A DNA stretch of 64,000 bases from positions 620,001 to 684,000 of the forward strand of contig MU839827.1 of NCBI GenBank assembly GCA_030411725.1, read 5' to 3'. This document shows positions 20,215 to 30,066 of the stretch, piece after piece. The notes under the pieces were generated by a model, which saw nothing but the letters and a program-made list of their open reading frames with translations, was not told where the DNA came from and ran no database searches. The stretch comes from Echria macrotheca. Its lineage: Eukaryota; Ascomycota; Sordariomycetes; Sordariales; Schizotheciaceae. Position 1 is the first letter of the stretch; each line of letters opens with the position of its first letter. Position numbers and translations under genes: made by a program.

Positions 20215-20243
20215 CACGATCCTGGGGCCATGCCCAGATCGTG
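20215..20243. repeat. Inverted repeat (hairpin 1) in convergent 3' region
   Basis: CACGATC, one bulged C, TGGG, six-base loop GCCATG, then CCCAGATCGTG: an 11-bp stem with a single bulge. It could act in 3' end formation or RNA structure of either transcript. Confidence 0.6.
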
Positions 20244-20266
20244 CTGGCATATAACCACAGTTGGGG

Positions 20267-20288
20267 TTCTAAGGTGCTGACCTTAGAA
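20267..20288. repeat. Inverted repeat (hairpin 2) in convergent 3' region
   Basis: Perfect 9-bp stem TTCTAAGGT / ACCTTAGAA with a GCTG tetraloop, 23 bases after hairpin 1. Confidence 0.7.
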
Positions 20289-20509
20289 TTCTGGCAATCC
20301 TTTTAGGGGTTGGCTCAATTGGGTGTGGTCCGGTTGCGCCAGCCGTTACAATTCACATACACCAACACCCGCCAGCACAGATTACGCGGTCACGCTCCAC
20401 TGGTATTCCCGTACACTAGATCTATCAAGAACAAATAAACTCATGTCGAGATTGCCGGCCAACAAACACACAACTCCAACACATCCATCACATCTACTAC
20501 ACCAGTAAA

Positions 20510-22129
20510 TCAGAGAGCCGGGGCGACCCAGTTCTCCCTCCTCAGCCGACCAAACCAGGCCTGCTTGTGCGGAAACGATATCTCCTTCTCCTTGGTGAAA
20601 CCCGCAAACTCGAGATGTTGGATAAACCTAGCCGGTTCAGTTCGCGTTCTGTAACACTTGCATAGTCATCTAGATTCTTACCTCGCATTATCCACCCTCG
20701 GCTCCAGACACAAACTCATGGTTCTATTATCCGCCGCAAACGCCCAGTGCGCAAGACTCGTCAACCAGCTCTGCACCCTCCCTCGCGCCCACTCCTCGCC
20801 GATAAGCACATGGCACCCCCGGTCAAAGTCGTCGGCCGCCTGGCCGCCGATATACTGGCCGAGTATATCCTCCTTGACCCAGTACAGCTCAAAGTACCCA
20901 AACGGGACGCCGTCCCACATGCCGATGGCCGGAAAGCTGTGGCGGCTTCGGAGCGCCTTCTCCAGCATGTCGGGCGCGTACTTGCCCCAGAAGGCGGATA
21001 CGCGCGGGTTCGAGTGCCAGTGCTGCAGCAGGGCCTGGTCTGTCATGAGACCGAGATGTGGCTGGGATGGCGGCTTCGGCCCCATGGGGCCCATGTACGG
21101 CACGGGTTTTGGCGAGATGGAGGCGACGCGGAAGGAGAGATACTGTCCAACGGACGGTATATAGCGAGTGTAAAACACTTCGCCCATGCGAGGAGGCTTC
21201 GGTCTTACGGGATGGCGGATGTTGTTGGTCATGGTGTACAGCAGCGGCGGCGGCGGGTAGTATGTCGGTAGATGGGAGGCGCTAAAGTAAGGCCCGATGG
21301 GAAACGATGGCATGCTTGTCAGAGTGATTGGGTGAGGAGAGGCCGGGATATCCGAGAGCTCCGGACCAGACAGAGTTGTCCTCAAAGCAAGGTCGCCGGC
21401 GGGAGGCGAACCAGGGCGACTACCCGTCGGAGAGCCAGGGTATGATCCGGGGCTCTTGGGGTTGGGCTGGAGAGTAAACAGGAAGAGACGGCCGGGGATC
21501 TGCCAAAACATCCTCTGAGAAACAAACATACGGTCCCAAGCCTCGTCTGTGTCCTGCATGGTAGTTCCAACCGAAGAGTCGTAAGTAGTGATGAGCCCCA
21601 TGCGCTCAAGTTTCGGTATCAGGTTCCTCCCCCGAAGCATGCCGTCCCTCTTGATCCTGATCCTCCAATCGCCCTTGGGGCGCCCTGCCTTGGGTGTATG
21701 CTTGCAGGACTCGGTGGCCAGTGTCGTGCCCGGAGCGGCCTGGTGGAAGTACCAGTACAGCGTGACCCAGAGCATCATGGCCATCTGACGGGTCGGGCTG
21801 GCGGCTGGCTTGAAGTCGTTGCTGGACGGGTTCGAGATGGACGAGATGAACAGGCTGTCGTGATGCAGTGTGGGCGTCGTGAACGAATGTATGTGCGGTC
21901 GCTGGTCATCCGCGGCGTTGCCATCGTTGGCCCCCCCATCGCCGCTGCTGGAGGATCGATGCTTCTTCCTCTCGGCACTGCACTCTTCGGTGTGGATGAC
22001 AATGGTCCAGCCGATCGGGAAGGCATTGTTGTGGGTGCTAAGGTCGTTGGACTTGAAGAACAGACCGGCGAAGACAGGCGTGACGTTGATTGTCTGCCCG
22101 TCGGGCAGGTAGATGGTCTGAGGGCCCAT
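20510..22129 (-). CDS. Hydroxyornithine acyltransferase of hydroxamate siderophore synthesis (SidF/SidL-like)
   Basis: Two exons on the minus strand, 20682-22129 and 20510-20627, with a GTAAGA...CTAG intron of 54 nt, giving 521 residues. The C-terminal 200 residues carry the GNAT fold typical of IucB/MbtK/SidF proteins: SNPRVSAFWGKYAPDMLEKA, IGMWDGVPFGYFELYWVKED, DFDRGCHVLIGEEWARGR, SLCLEPRVDNARFIQHLEFA (across the splice site) and EKEISFPHKQAW. Family enzymes transfer an acyl group from acyl-CoA to the hydroxamate nitrogen of N5-hydroxyornithine. SidF uses anhydromevalonyl-CoA for extracellular siderophores, SidL acetyl-CoA for intracellular ferricrocin; I cannot decide between them. The frame stays open without ATG to about 22217, with plausible protein sequence (AKPLPPRNLPRAVANVDFSK), so a short upstream exon is possible. 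No siderophore NRPS or transporter is nearby. Confidence 0.88.
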
Positions 22130-22570
22130 TGAGGAAAGCTTCGAGAAGTCGACGTTTGCGACGGCGCGGGGTAGATTGCGAGGAGGGAGCGGCTTGGCAG
22201 AAGTCGAGAAACGTGACTGTTAAATGGCCGATGGACGTTTTGTGGGACCTGGGCCGAGATTCAGGGGATCACCGACGTCGATTCGCCGCAGGAGCCATGG
22301 TGTTGCGAGACGACAGGAGATTGTCGCGTGTCTTGCCCTGTCGGCAGCTGTCGCGGAGTCGGAGTGGGAGGGTCATCTTGGAGGGGCACCCGGACTTATC
22401 GCTGCGGGGAGCTCTTAGCGTCATCGTGGTCCAAGCTCCCGCGCACCCCGATCACTCCACTTTCCCCGTCGCCCCATTCCTCTCTGCAGCTCGGCAGCCA
22501 CAACAGTTCGCAAAGCGGTTTGCATGGCATGACAAAGTTCGAAAAATTTCAATTCCTCGGTCTAGACACT
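22130..22570. other. Promoter region of the siderophore acyltransferase gene
   Basis: About 440 bases. It holds a single GATAAG core (minus strand, 22395-22400). Siderophore genes in this group are commonly repressed by GATA factors of the SreA type, but the full ATCWGATAA form is not present. An ATG at about 22298 (minus strand) was tested as a start exon but does not join the acyltransferase frame in phase. Confidence 0.4.
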
Positions 22571-24057
22571 CTACTCACCCTTATCTTTCTTGTCCGGCTT
22601 TTCCGGCTTGTCCTTGCTCTTCTCCTCCTCCGTCAGGTTCTCGTCCTCCTCCTTCTCCGACTCCCGCGATCTAGCCTTCTGCTTGGTCCTTTCCTTATCC
22701 AGAACCTCCTTGACCTCGTCGCCCACGTCCTTCGTCTCGTCCCAATCCACGTCGTACTCGACCGCGATGGCCTTGATTTCGGTGCGCAGCGCGTTGGCCT
22801 CGCGTACCAGATGCTCCCATCTGTTGATATCGAACCCCCGAGTCTCGTATAACGAATGCTGTCGTCGCGATACCGTCACGTTCATGGCCGCCTTGTACGA
22901 AAGATCTCGGCTGATATAGAGGAACCAGAGGTAGCCGCCCATGATTGTCGCGAGGCCGGCGAGGTAGGTTATGGGCTCAACCAGATCCCAGCCGAACTCG
23001 GTGTGGAAGGAGAAATAATAGACCATACCCCACCAGCCGCTGAGCAGCGCAAACCCTCCTTTCGCCAGCCGATGAGCGCCTCGGTGAGCCAGCAAGTCAC
23101 ACTCCCGCTTGATGTCGGCCAGCTGGTCGATCTCGCGACCCATCTTTCGAAGCCGCATCCTCATGTAGTAGGTTCGATCGTTAAACGACGGCACGCTCAC
23201 GCGCATCTCGAGGCCGTAGCCCTCGACCTCGACTGCGAACTCCCTGCCGCGAGCCGCATCGCGAATAAAGTCGCCGACCTCGGTGCTGCTGCTCCAACGT
23301 ACCCAGTTCTTGTCGGAACCCTTTCGCTTCGGGCCTTCGTGGCCAAGACCTGAATACGAGGCGACATGCGTTGGGTCGTCATCCGCTTGGCTTTTCTCCT
23401 TGGCCTCCGACCTCGAAGTCGGCCTGGCATGCTCGGTGTCCTCTGCTCGGAAATACACGTTCGGGATTTTCTCCTTTCCGTCCTCGATAACTGGTGGGAG
23501 CTCGGCTTGGATCAAACGCTCGACGTAAGACAGAGGCTGCTGCGGGTGAATAAGGAGAGCGAGAGGCTGTATGGTGTCATTCGAGGATATGGAGCGGCCG
23601 TAATCAGGGCTGTTGTTGTCCTTGTCCTTCTCCACGCTGATGGGCATGGGCAGGATGAGCTTCAAAAGTCGCGTGGGTGTGGTAAGTAGCTTGCCTGTCT
23701 GTGGTCAGTGGTTGGTTTGCAGATACGGTGGCCGTGTCACGTACCCTTTGTAATTGGGTCTCGGTCGTCTTCGACGTCGTCGACCGGCGGCTTGTCGGCG
23801 TCTTGTCTATGCCATGGGCGTTTGACCTGATGTTGGCGCACTTTCACCTCCTGCTCATGTTCGTCAAGGCCCTTTTGACTCAGTTGTTTGGCCTTTTCCT
23901 CGTATTTATCGACTCGGCGGGTTTGCGACGTAGATACCAGCCTGCCTAAACTGGGTGGTATCCTCAGAGGAGCACAACAACGGGGAACGGGAGGTCTTAT
24001 GTTCGCCAGAGTGCCCCTGGCCATCTGGCCGGGGAGTCGCCTGAGAACATAACTCAT
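22571..24057 (-). CDS. Mitochondrial calcium uniporter (MCU), two exons
   Basis: Exons (minus strand) are 23745-24057 and 22571-23694. The 50-nt intron has donor GTACGT and branch/acceptor CACTGACCACAGACAG, and the product has 478 residues. The N-terminus ([20 protein letters not shown], Arg-rich, no acidic residues) is a mitochondrial import signal. Two membrane helices near the C-terminus flank the uniporter signature WDxxEP, here WDLVEP at residues 340-345, within [20 protein letters not shown]; the Asp and Glu form the calcium selectivity filter. Coiled-coil stretches precede ([20 protein letters not shown]) and follow the pore. MCU carries calcium into the mitochondrial matrix. Fungal forms often work without an EMRE subunit, and no partner gene is visible here. 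The tail is Lys/Glu-rich. The stop codon overlaps a perfect donor (GGTGAGTAG), so an alternative 3' exon is conceivable. Confidence 0.92.
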
Positions 24058-24699
24058 TTGAGTGTTGCTTTCATTGTCAAACTGAATGTGGCTCAAGGTC
24101 GGAAACAACGAAGAGAAGTAACGGTTATGGTGTTTCCCGGTGTACTCCATGGCCCTGACCCGACGCTCGCCAAGTGACGTCACCTGGTTCCTGACGCACT
24201 CACTTGGCGCTGCAACCCAATTGCAACTGGAACCGCTGTGGAGCCGGCACTCAACGATCTGGACCAGTCCATCGGCCATGGCGTGGTCATCTTCAACACT
24301 GAATTGCAGTTCTCTCCATCTGATGTCCACCCAAGTGTCGCTGATAGCGTTCATCCAAACTCCATGCAGTTAAAAAACTGCATATGCCATCCGGCCTCTC
24401 AATCATCTGATGGCGCGCGCGCAACGGAAGATGCCGCCGGCTGTCAAATGCGGAGGAGGCAGGCGTCGGTCCAATCACCCCACGATGCGTTCAGCTCATT
24501 GCATCAAAGCAGCTGTCAGCGCCGCCGATAAGGAGCTCCCTGCATCCCGCGCACGATACCCGGGTTGAGGACTGCCAGCGGCACTGAATGGCGCCCAGAG
24601 TCAAACCACCACTCCAAGGCCACCGCATCGGCCACCGGCCCCCTGTATTTCAAGCGATACCATGTGAGCGCAGGATCTCACGCTAGATGCCTCTCCACC
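24058..24699. other. Divergent promoter between the calcium uniporter and Zn2Cys6 regulator genes
   Basis: About 640 bases between the two starts. It contains TGACGTCA (24175-24182), a CRE/bZIP-type palindrome in AGTGACGTCACC. An open frame leads into the regulator from 24565 but has no ATG before 24700. Confidence 0.5.
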
Positions 24700-26820
24700 A
24701 TGGACAATGCTTCGGACTCTAGCCACTCCAGCCCGGATGCCGCGTCGGTGCAGACACAGGCCCGGAAGGCTCCGCGCGCCGAGCGGCCCTGCGATATCTG
24801 CCGCAAGCGGAAGAGCCGGTGCGCAAAGGAGCCCGACCAGGAGCGCTGCGTCCTGTGCACCTTCCACGACCGCGAATGCACCTACAACGACATCCCCCAG
24901 CCCAGGCGGAAGCGGGCTGGCCTTCCCGACGACGGCGCCGCCAGCGTAGATGGGGGCGCTGATAACGACTCGAGGTCTGGGTTTTCATCTCTGGCCGACA
25001 AGCTACTTACTGACGTGTTGCTGGACAGGCATCCGCGGAAGAAGACCAAGGGCACGCAAACCGACGATTATGACCGAATCTTTATCAGCGGCCCGGAGTC
25101 GTCCTCGATGCGATCTCTCCTTGACCGAACTCTCGGGTTGCACCGAACGACGCATTTCAAATACATCGGGCCAAGCTCGCTACACGAGGAGCGTCTCCTC
25201 GACCTGATCCACCGCTTCTACGAGTCTGGGAACGGCGAAGACGGTTGCAAGTTCCGCCGTGTCGCCGATTCCACCACGTTCTTATCCAAGTCGGACCGCC
25301 ACACCCTCTTCAGCGCCGATGTCGACGGTGACCTCGAGGATATCGAACGGGTGGTTCGGCCCCATGGGCCAGGACTGGTGGACCTGTACTTCCGAACGGT
25401 CCATCCGAGCTATCCGATCCTCCACAAGGGTGTCTTTCTGGAGAAGTATGGACGGAGCTACAAGGAGTTCTCGCCACCTCTTTTGGCCGCTGTCTACCTA
25501 CTGGCAATGGACTGGTGGGAATATGACCGCGGTCTATCCTCGCATCCAAAGCCTGATGCGGAATCCCTGCTACGGATTGCCATGAAGGCGCTCACCGGCG
25601 TCATCCACCGCCCCAAGTTGTCGTCGGTTCAAGCCGGTTTGTTGCTGCTCCAGAGGTCAGGAGGCGACTCGTGGGTCCTGACGACCCAGGTTGTTGCCAT
25701 TGGGGAGGAGCTTGGCTTACACCTCGACTGTACAACATGGAATATTCCAGAGTGGGAAAAGGGGCTCCGACGACGACTCGCCTGGGCTATCTTTATGCAG
25801 GATAAGTGGGGGGCTCTGATCCATGGTCGGCCTTCGCACGTCATCCCTTCCAACTGGCAGATGCCCCGCGTGTCTCTCGCCGATTTTCCCGAGTCCGCGG
25901 CCGACGAAGACGACAAGGAAGGCAGTACCGAGGTAGAAAAGGGGCGACTTCTCTTCATCCACCTTACCAAACTCACACAAATCATGGCCCAGGCCCTCGA
26001 TCTGCTGTATAGCCCAGATCAGTCCAAAATACAGGAAGTGGTGGCCGTGAGCGGGGTACAAGGCTTGTTAGAGCTGGTCAAGCCGATGGCGGTGAAGCTG
26101 AAGGAGTGGGCCAACGATATGCCGTCTGACCTACGAATGGACGACGTCAAGACGAGAAAGCTGTGTTCCAACGGGTATCTCCATCTTTCGTACTTTGTGA
26201 CCGAGATCATCATCCATCGGCACATCATTCGCAGTCTGGCCCCAGACACACCACAACAGATACGAGATCTCTGTCGCGAGGCGGGTAAGGCACGGCTGGA
26301 ACGGGCCATCAACTTCGTCGAGGCGCTGCGGCCGGAACACTTGCAGGCTTTCTGGTGGTTTGCGTCACCGAAATCGCTCGCCTTTATTCGCACATACGGC
26401 GGCCTTCTTTGGGCAACGAGTTCAACTGACGCCGAGGCCGAGTTTTACCGCCGCAAGCTCGAGGACTTTCGATGGAGTCTCAAAGTGCGAGCGAAGGGCG
26501 TTAGCTTCGTGGCAGCGGCGCTTCAGGAGATGGACGAGAGTCTCCAGGACATTGACATGACGCAGTCCCCAGTTGGACGCACCGCCGAGACCAGGGGTTA
26601 TTCTCAGTCCATGTCGAGTAGTATGATGAATGCGGCCGATGCCGAAACGCAGACTCCGGCAGGGCAAGAAATGCCGTTGCATTCCTTGTACGGGAGGTTC
26701 GACTCGGTCGAGACGCCGTCGGGGTTCAACATGCTGGACCTGGACGCGGCTTCATCGCACGAGTATCTGTCCGATGTCGGTGATCAGACGTTCTTCTTTA
26801 CCGGTCTGGCGCAGCCTTGA
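24700..26820 (+). CDS. Zn2Cys6 fungal transcription factor
   Basis: Intronless frame of 706 residues from the ATG of MDNASDSSHSSPDAASVQ. The zinc cluster is complete, with six cysteines at residues 31, 34, 41, 50, 53 and 60 (C-x2-C-x6-C-x8-C-x2-C-x6-C) and the basic helix CDICRKRKSRC; a basic linker PRRKRAG follows. A fungal-specific regulatory domain occupies roughly 210-520, with VDLYFRTVHPSYPILHKGVF, SPPLLAAVYLLAMDWWEYDR and LRRRLAWAIFMQDKWGALIH. That combination resembles the Dal81/TamA group of co-regulators of nitrogen-source genes, a family hint only. It should act in the nucleus as a DNA-binding regulator; targets are unknown. It is divergent from the calcium uniporter gene, sharing a 640-bp promoter. 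Confidence 0.92.
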   Translation: MDNASDSSHSSPDAASVQTQARKAPRAERPCDICRKRKSRCAKEPDQERCVLCTFHDRECTYNDIPQPRRKRAGLPDDGAASVDGGADNDSRSGFSSLADKLLTDVLLDRHPRKKTKGTQTDDYDRIFISGPESSSMRSLLDRTLGLHRTTHFKYIGPSSLHEERLLDLIHRFYESGNGEDGCKFRRVADSTTFLSKSDRHTLFSADVDGDLEDIERVVRPHGPGLVDLYFRTVHPSYPILHKGVFLEKYGRSYKEFSPPLLAAVYLLAMDWWEYDRGLSSHPKPDAESLLRIAMKALTGVIHRPKLSSVQAGLLLLQRSGGDSWVLTTQVVAIGEELGLHLDCTTWNIPEWEKGLRRRLAWAIFMQDKWGALIHGRPSHVIPSNWQMPRVSLADFPESAADEDDKEGSTEVEKGRLLFIHLTKLTQIMAQALDLLYSPDQSKIQEVVAVSGVQGLLELVKPMAVKLKEWANDMPSDLRMDDVKTRKLCSNGYLHLSYFVTEIIIHRHIIRSLAPDTPQQIRDLCREAGKARLERAINFVEALRPEHLQAFWWFASPKSLAFIRTYGGLLWATSSTDAEAEFYRRKLEDFRWSLKVRAKGVSFVAAALQEMDESLQDIDMTQSPVGRTAETRGYSQSMSSSMMNAADAETQTPAGQEMPLHSLYGRFDSVETPSGFNMLDLDAASSHEYLSDVGDQTFFFTGLAQP

Positions 26821-27636
26821 GTTGGGTGGGAGATATTTGGTCCTCAACTGGCTGAAGTAGTGTCGGCGGTCGGCACCTGCGAGCTTTGCCGCTCTTTGGC
26901 ATAGGCTGTGGCGGCGTGGTGGCAGCACGGGTTGGAGTGGGCGTTTGTCGCGCACCCCACCTAGGGAAACATCGATATCGGTCGGTTCGCTGGGTAGGGA
27001 ACACCCTGTCGTTGGTTAGGTCGGTGGTATGAGAGGAGGGAGAGAAGGGATTTCAGACCGTAGTCCACAAGATACCCACGATTTTTAGCGACAAGAGTAG
27101 AGGAGAGGGTGGGGATGGTCCGCGGAAGCGTAATACCGTAGAGAAGTCGCGAATGTAAAAAGAGGTGCCGTCAAGACACAATATCTCCCGAGCGGAGTGT
27201 AAGGATCATCCACGAGAAGAATTGAGATATTGGGAGACCAGACCGGGCCGACGGCCAGTTCTCCCCCGAGCTTACCCTAGGCGGCACGATCATGTTTGGC
27301 CGGCGGCCTGGTTGCAGCAGGGCCGACGGCATCTGGGTCATGGTGGTGCCAAGACCGTTGACACATCGCAACTCGTTCTCGGTACTCAATATGGTGCACA
27401 ATCCTACGTACCTGCGCTTTACACAGTATGCACCTGAGCTTGTCACTGCAGAAGACAAGGCTAAAGATACCCCTCCCATGTCAAACTCTCATAACTTCAT
27501 TCCACGCCCAAATGCATGTTATATACAAAACAAAAAGAAAATGAACACAACTGTACCCAGAATGAGAACGCCTCATGTGCCGGAACCAAAATAAACAAAA
27601 AAAAAAAAGAAAGAAGAGACAACAAAAGTTGTAAGT
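26821..27636. other. Shared 3' region, no gene seen
   Basis: About 815 bases between the convergent regulator (+) and aminopeptidase (-) genes. It ends in a very A-rich stretch (about 27520-27620, AACAAAAAAAAAAAAG) that contains likely poly(A) signals. Short frames here lack features. Confidence 0.5.
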
Positions 27637-28877
27637 TTATATATACGAAGCCTCCACCAAAAAAGCCAACACAAACTTGGAATGCCTCAGCACAGCAGGC
27701 CACATGATAGTCTCGTACGCATCCTTGTCGGAATGCAAATACGGCGTCGAGTCTTTTATCGTTTCATCGCCGACATACGCCGCGGGAAACCCGTTGGATC
27801 TCGCCGAGGCGTGATCGCTGCACCCATACCCACATTTATCAGTGTTCGTCGCGCCGATGTACGCGCCCGCGACGACCCGCACGAAGGCTGTGAGGGACGA
27901 GTCGACGTAGTCGGTGTAGACGGCCAGCTTGCCGCTGGGCGAGTAGCCGGCCATGTCTTGGTTTAGGACGGCGAGGATGGGCTTGGCAGAGGATTTGTAC
28001 GACGAAAAAACGGCGGCTGAGCCGAGGAGGCCGCCTTCTTCGCCTGAGTAGAAGTGGAATTCTAGCGTGTTCTTGGGGGAGAATTTTGTGGAGGAGAGGA
28101 TGCGGAGGGCTTCGAGGAGGACGACTACGCCTGAGCCGTTGTCGTCTGCGCCTGGGGCGCGGGCGGTCGAGGAGCCTGCTGTTGAGTCGTAGTGGGCTGA
28201 TACGATTACTGTGGAGGTATCTTTGTTAGGGTCGGGTGGTTTGGAAGGGTGGGTGGGAGGTAGGGGTGGAAAAGGGGGGATAAGTACCGAGGCTGGAGCT
28301 GTTGCCGGGGATCTTGACGATGATGGAGGGCTGGTTGTAGGAGTGGGTGAACTTGGTGACGGTGATGGCTGGGTTGGGGGACGCCACGGTTTTGATGGTG
28401 GAAAAAAGCCAGTCGCCGGCCTGGGTGCCGTATGATGACCGGTAGTAGCGGTTGTGGAAGTCGGTCAGAGTCTTTAGCCAGCTCTGCGGGTTGGTGGTGG
28501 ACACTTGGGAGAGGAGCGGGTTGGCGATCGATTGCCGTGTTGCGCTGGTTGGGTAGGTTACTGCGCGGGCGGCGATGGTGACTTCTTCACTGTCGGGGGC
28601 CGACAGGAGGGCGAGGACCTCAGGATCCTAAATCTCGGTTCAGTACTTGTCAAAAGAGAGGACGAAAAGAACCTACAGTGATGTCGGTGATGTCGACAAA
28701 GTTCTTCCCCTGGGCTGTAAGGGTGATCTTTTCGTCTTCCGTGACCCAGGTCCCCGGGTCCTCGGGGGATGTCTTGATCAGACGCACATCTGACTTCTTA
28801 GAAAGTCCAGCAGAGGGAGCAGCACTGGCAAGCCAGGCCGAGCCGGCGAGGATTGTCAGTGTTTTTGAGAGATGCAT
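27637..28877 (-). CDS. Secreted M28 family aminopeptidase (leucine aminopeptidase 1-like), three exons
   Basis: Exons (minus strand) are 28677-28877, 28288-28627 and 27637-28208, with introns of 49 and 79 nt (the second with a CTAAC branch). The product has 370 residues. It starts with a signal peptide, MHLSKTLTILAGSAWLASAA, followed by a propeptide-like segment. The co-catalytic zinc site of M28E enzymes is readable: His186 in VSAHYDS, Asp202 in PGADDNGSG, the Glu pair in FYSGEEGGLLGS, Asp in LNQDMAGYS and His in TPYLHSDKDAY. CGYGCSDHAS supplies the disulfide pair seen in the Vibrio-type aminopeptidase fold. It removes N-terminal residues, preferably leucine, from peptides outside the cell. 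Secretion and zinc dependence follow from the family. Confidence 0.93.
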
Positions 28878-30066
28878 TGTATGAAATAAGACCACTGTAT
28901 AAAATGTCTGGGTTGCCCAGTGAAGCTATCGCCAAATCAAACACGAGAAGATTGATTCTTGCTTAAATACTTTTCTACTTTTTTCCCACTCCACCCCTAT
29001 CAACACCACATTCCAACGAGAAAGCCATAGCCAGCAGCATGTCCACGCCAAGATGTTGTCCACGACCTGAGCAAGCGAGAGGCGCTCGGAGGTGCCCAAA
29101 CGAGCAGCTTGTCCTGGCCCACGGCCTACACGATCCCGATGCGGCAGGTCTGGGCCGCTTATCTGCCGGACAGAGGTACACATGCGGAGACGCGCTGTGA
29201 CGGTAGGGCGAGGAGAGCTTCCCCTTGCATTCTAGTGCCGGCAGTAGGGCTGGTCACCCCCACCCTCTCATCGGCCATGTGAGGAGGCTATCTCGATCTT
29301 CAATTATTGAGACGATGGTGCAGGGGGGAAATGATCGAGGGTTGCGTCGCTTGTGTAGCGGCCGCTGTGAGTGGTCTGGCCGGTGATGCCAAGAACCCCT
29401 GGGTGATCTCCCGGCGGGAATCGTCATGCGCATGTCTGATCGCGATTATCGGTTGATAGGTGATAGATAGCTTATATGAGAAGAACTAGTAAGACTTTGT
29501 TGAGTTGGTCTAGTTTTGGGGCTATGTCCCTAACAGGTACCCAAGTTGCAACATAGACAGACATCTATCTCCGTCAAGGTGTGAATTGTGTGTTGACCAC
29601 AGCAGAACTGTATTTTCTCCGTCCCCGTACGGAAAAGATGAATGGAAAGCTTAGACTACCCCGCTAGCAGCTAGGCTTCAAGCTGCAGTCAATAAAAAAT
29701 CGTCATCAGTTAAGGTATCTATCTGCCTAGGTACGGTACCTCGATACAGATAATAGGTACATAGGTAGCTAGCTATCTTGACCTCACATAAACTCAGTTA
29801 CTGTCGCGTTGCATCCACCACGGCCCACCAGTGGCTGTTGTCATAGACTTTTCAGAATGCCACGAGCTCGGTCTTTCAACGGCGAGGACCAGCTCAATAA
29901 AATGAAAATTCCAGAAGAGACGGACGTATCCCGTGATGATGGCGCCAATCACGTGGGCACACAGCCTCGCGGGCTGCAATAGCGGCGGGAGATTCTGTGA
30001 CCCCTCACTTCGAATCGTTCTTTCCTCAGTTTCCGTTTGACACAAGATTTTCACCATAGCGGCAGG
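28878..30066. other. Divergent promoter region, no gene seen
   Basis: About 1190 bases between the aminopeptidase (-) and HET (+) gene starts. The section 29680-29790 is AT-rich and full of TAGGTA/TACCTA-type short repeats, including GCCTAGGTAC. No RNA gene or intact frame. Confidence 0.5.

Larger units (their letters stand above)
19927..20509. other. Shared 3' region of two convergent genes
   Basis: Lies between the stops of the 2EXR gene (+) and the siderophore acyltransferase gene (-). It contains two strong inverted repeats, listed separately. No gene seen. Confidence 0.6.
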
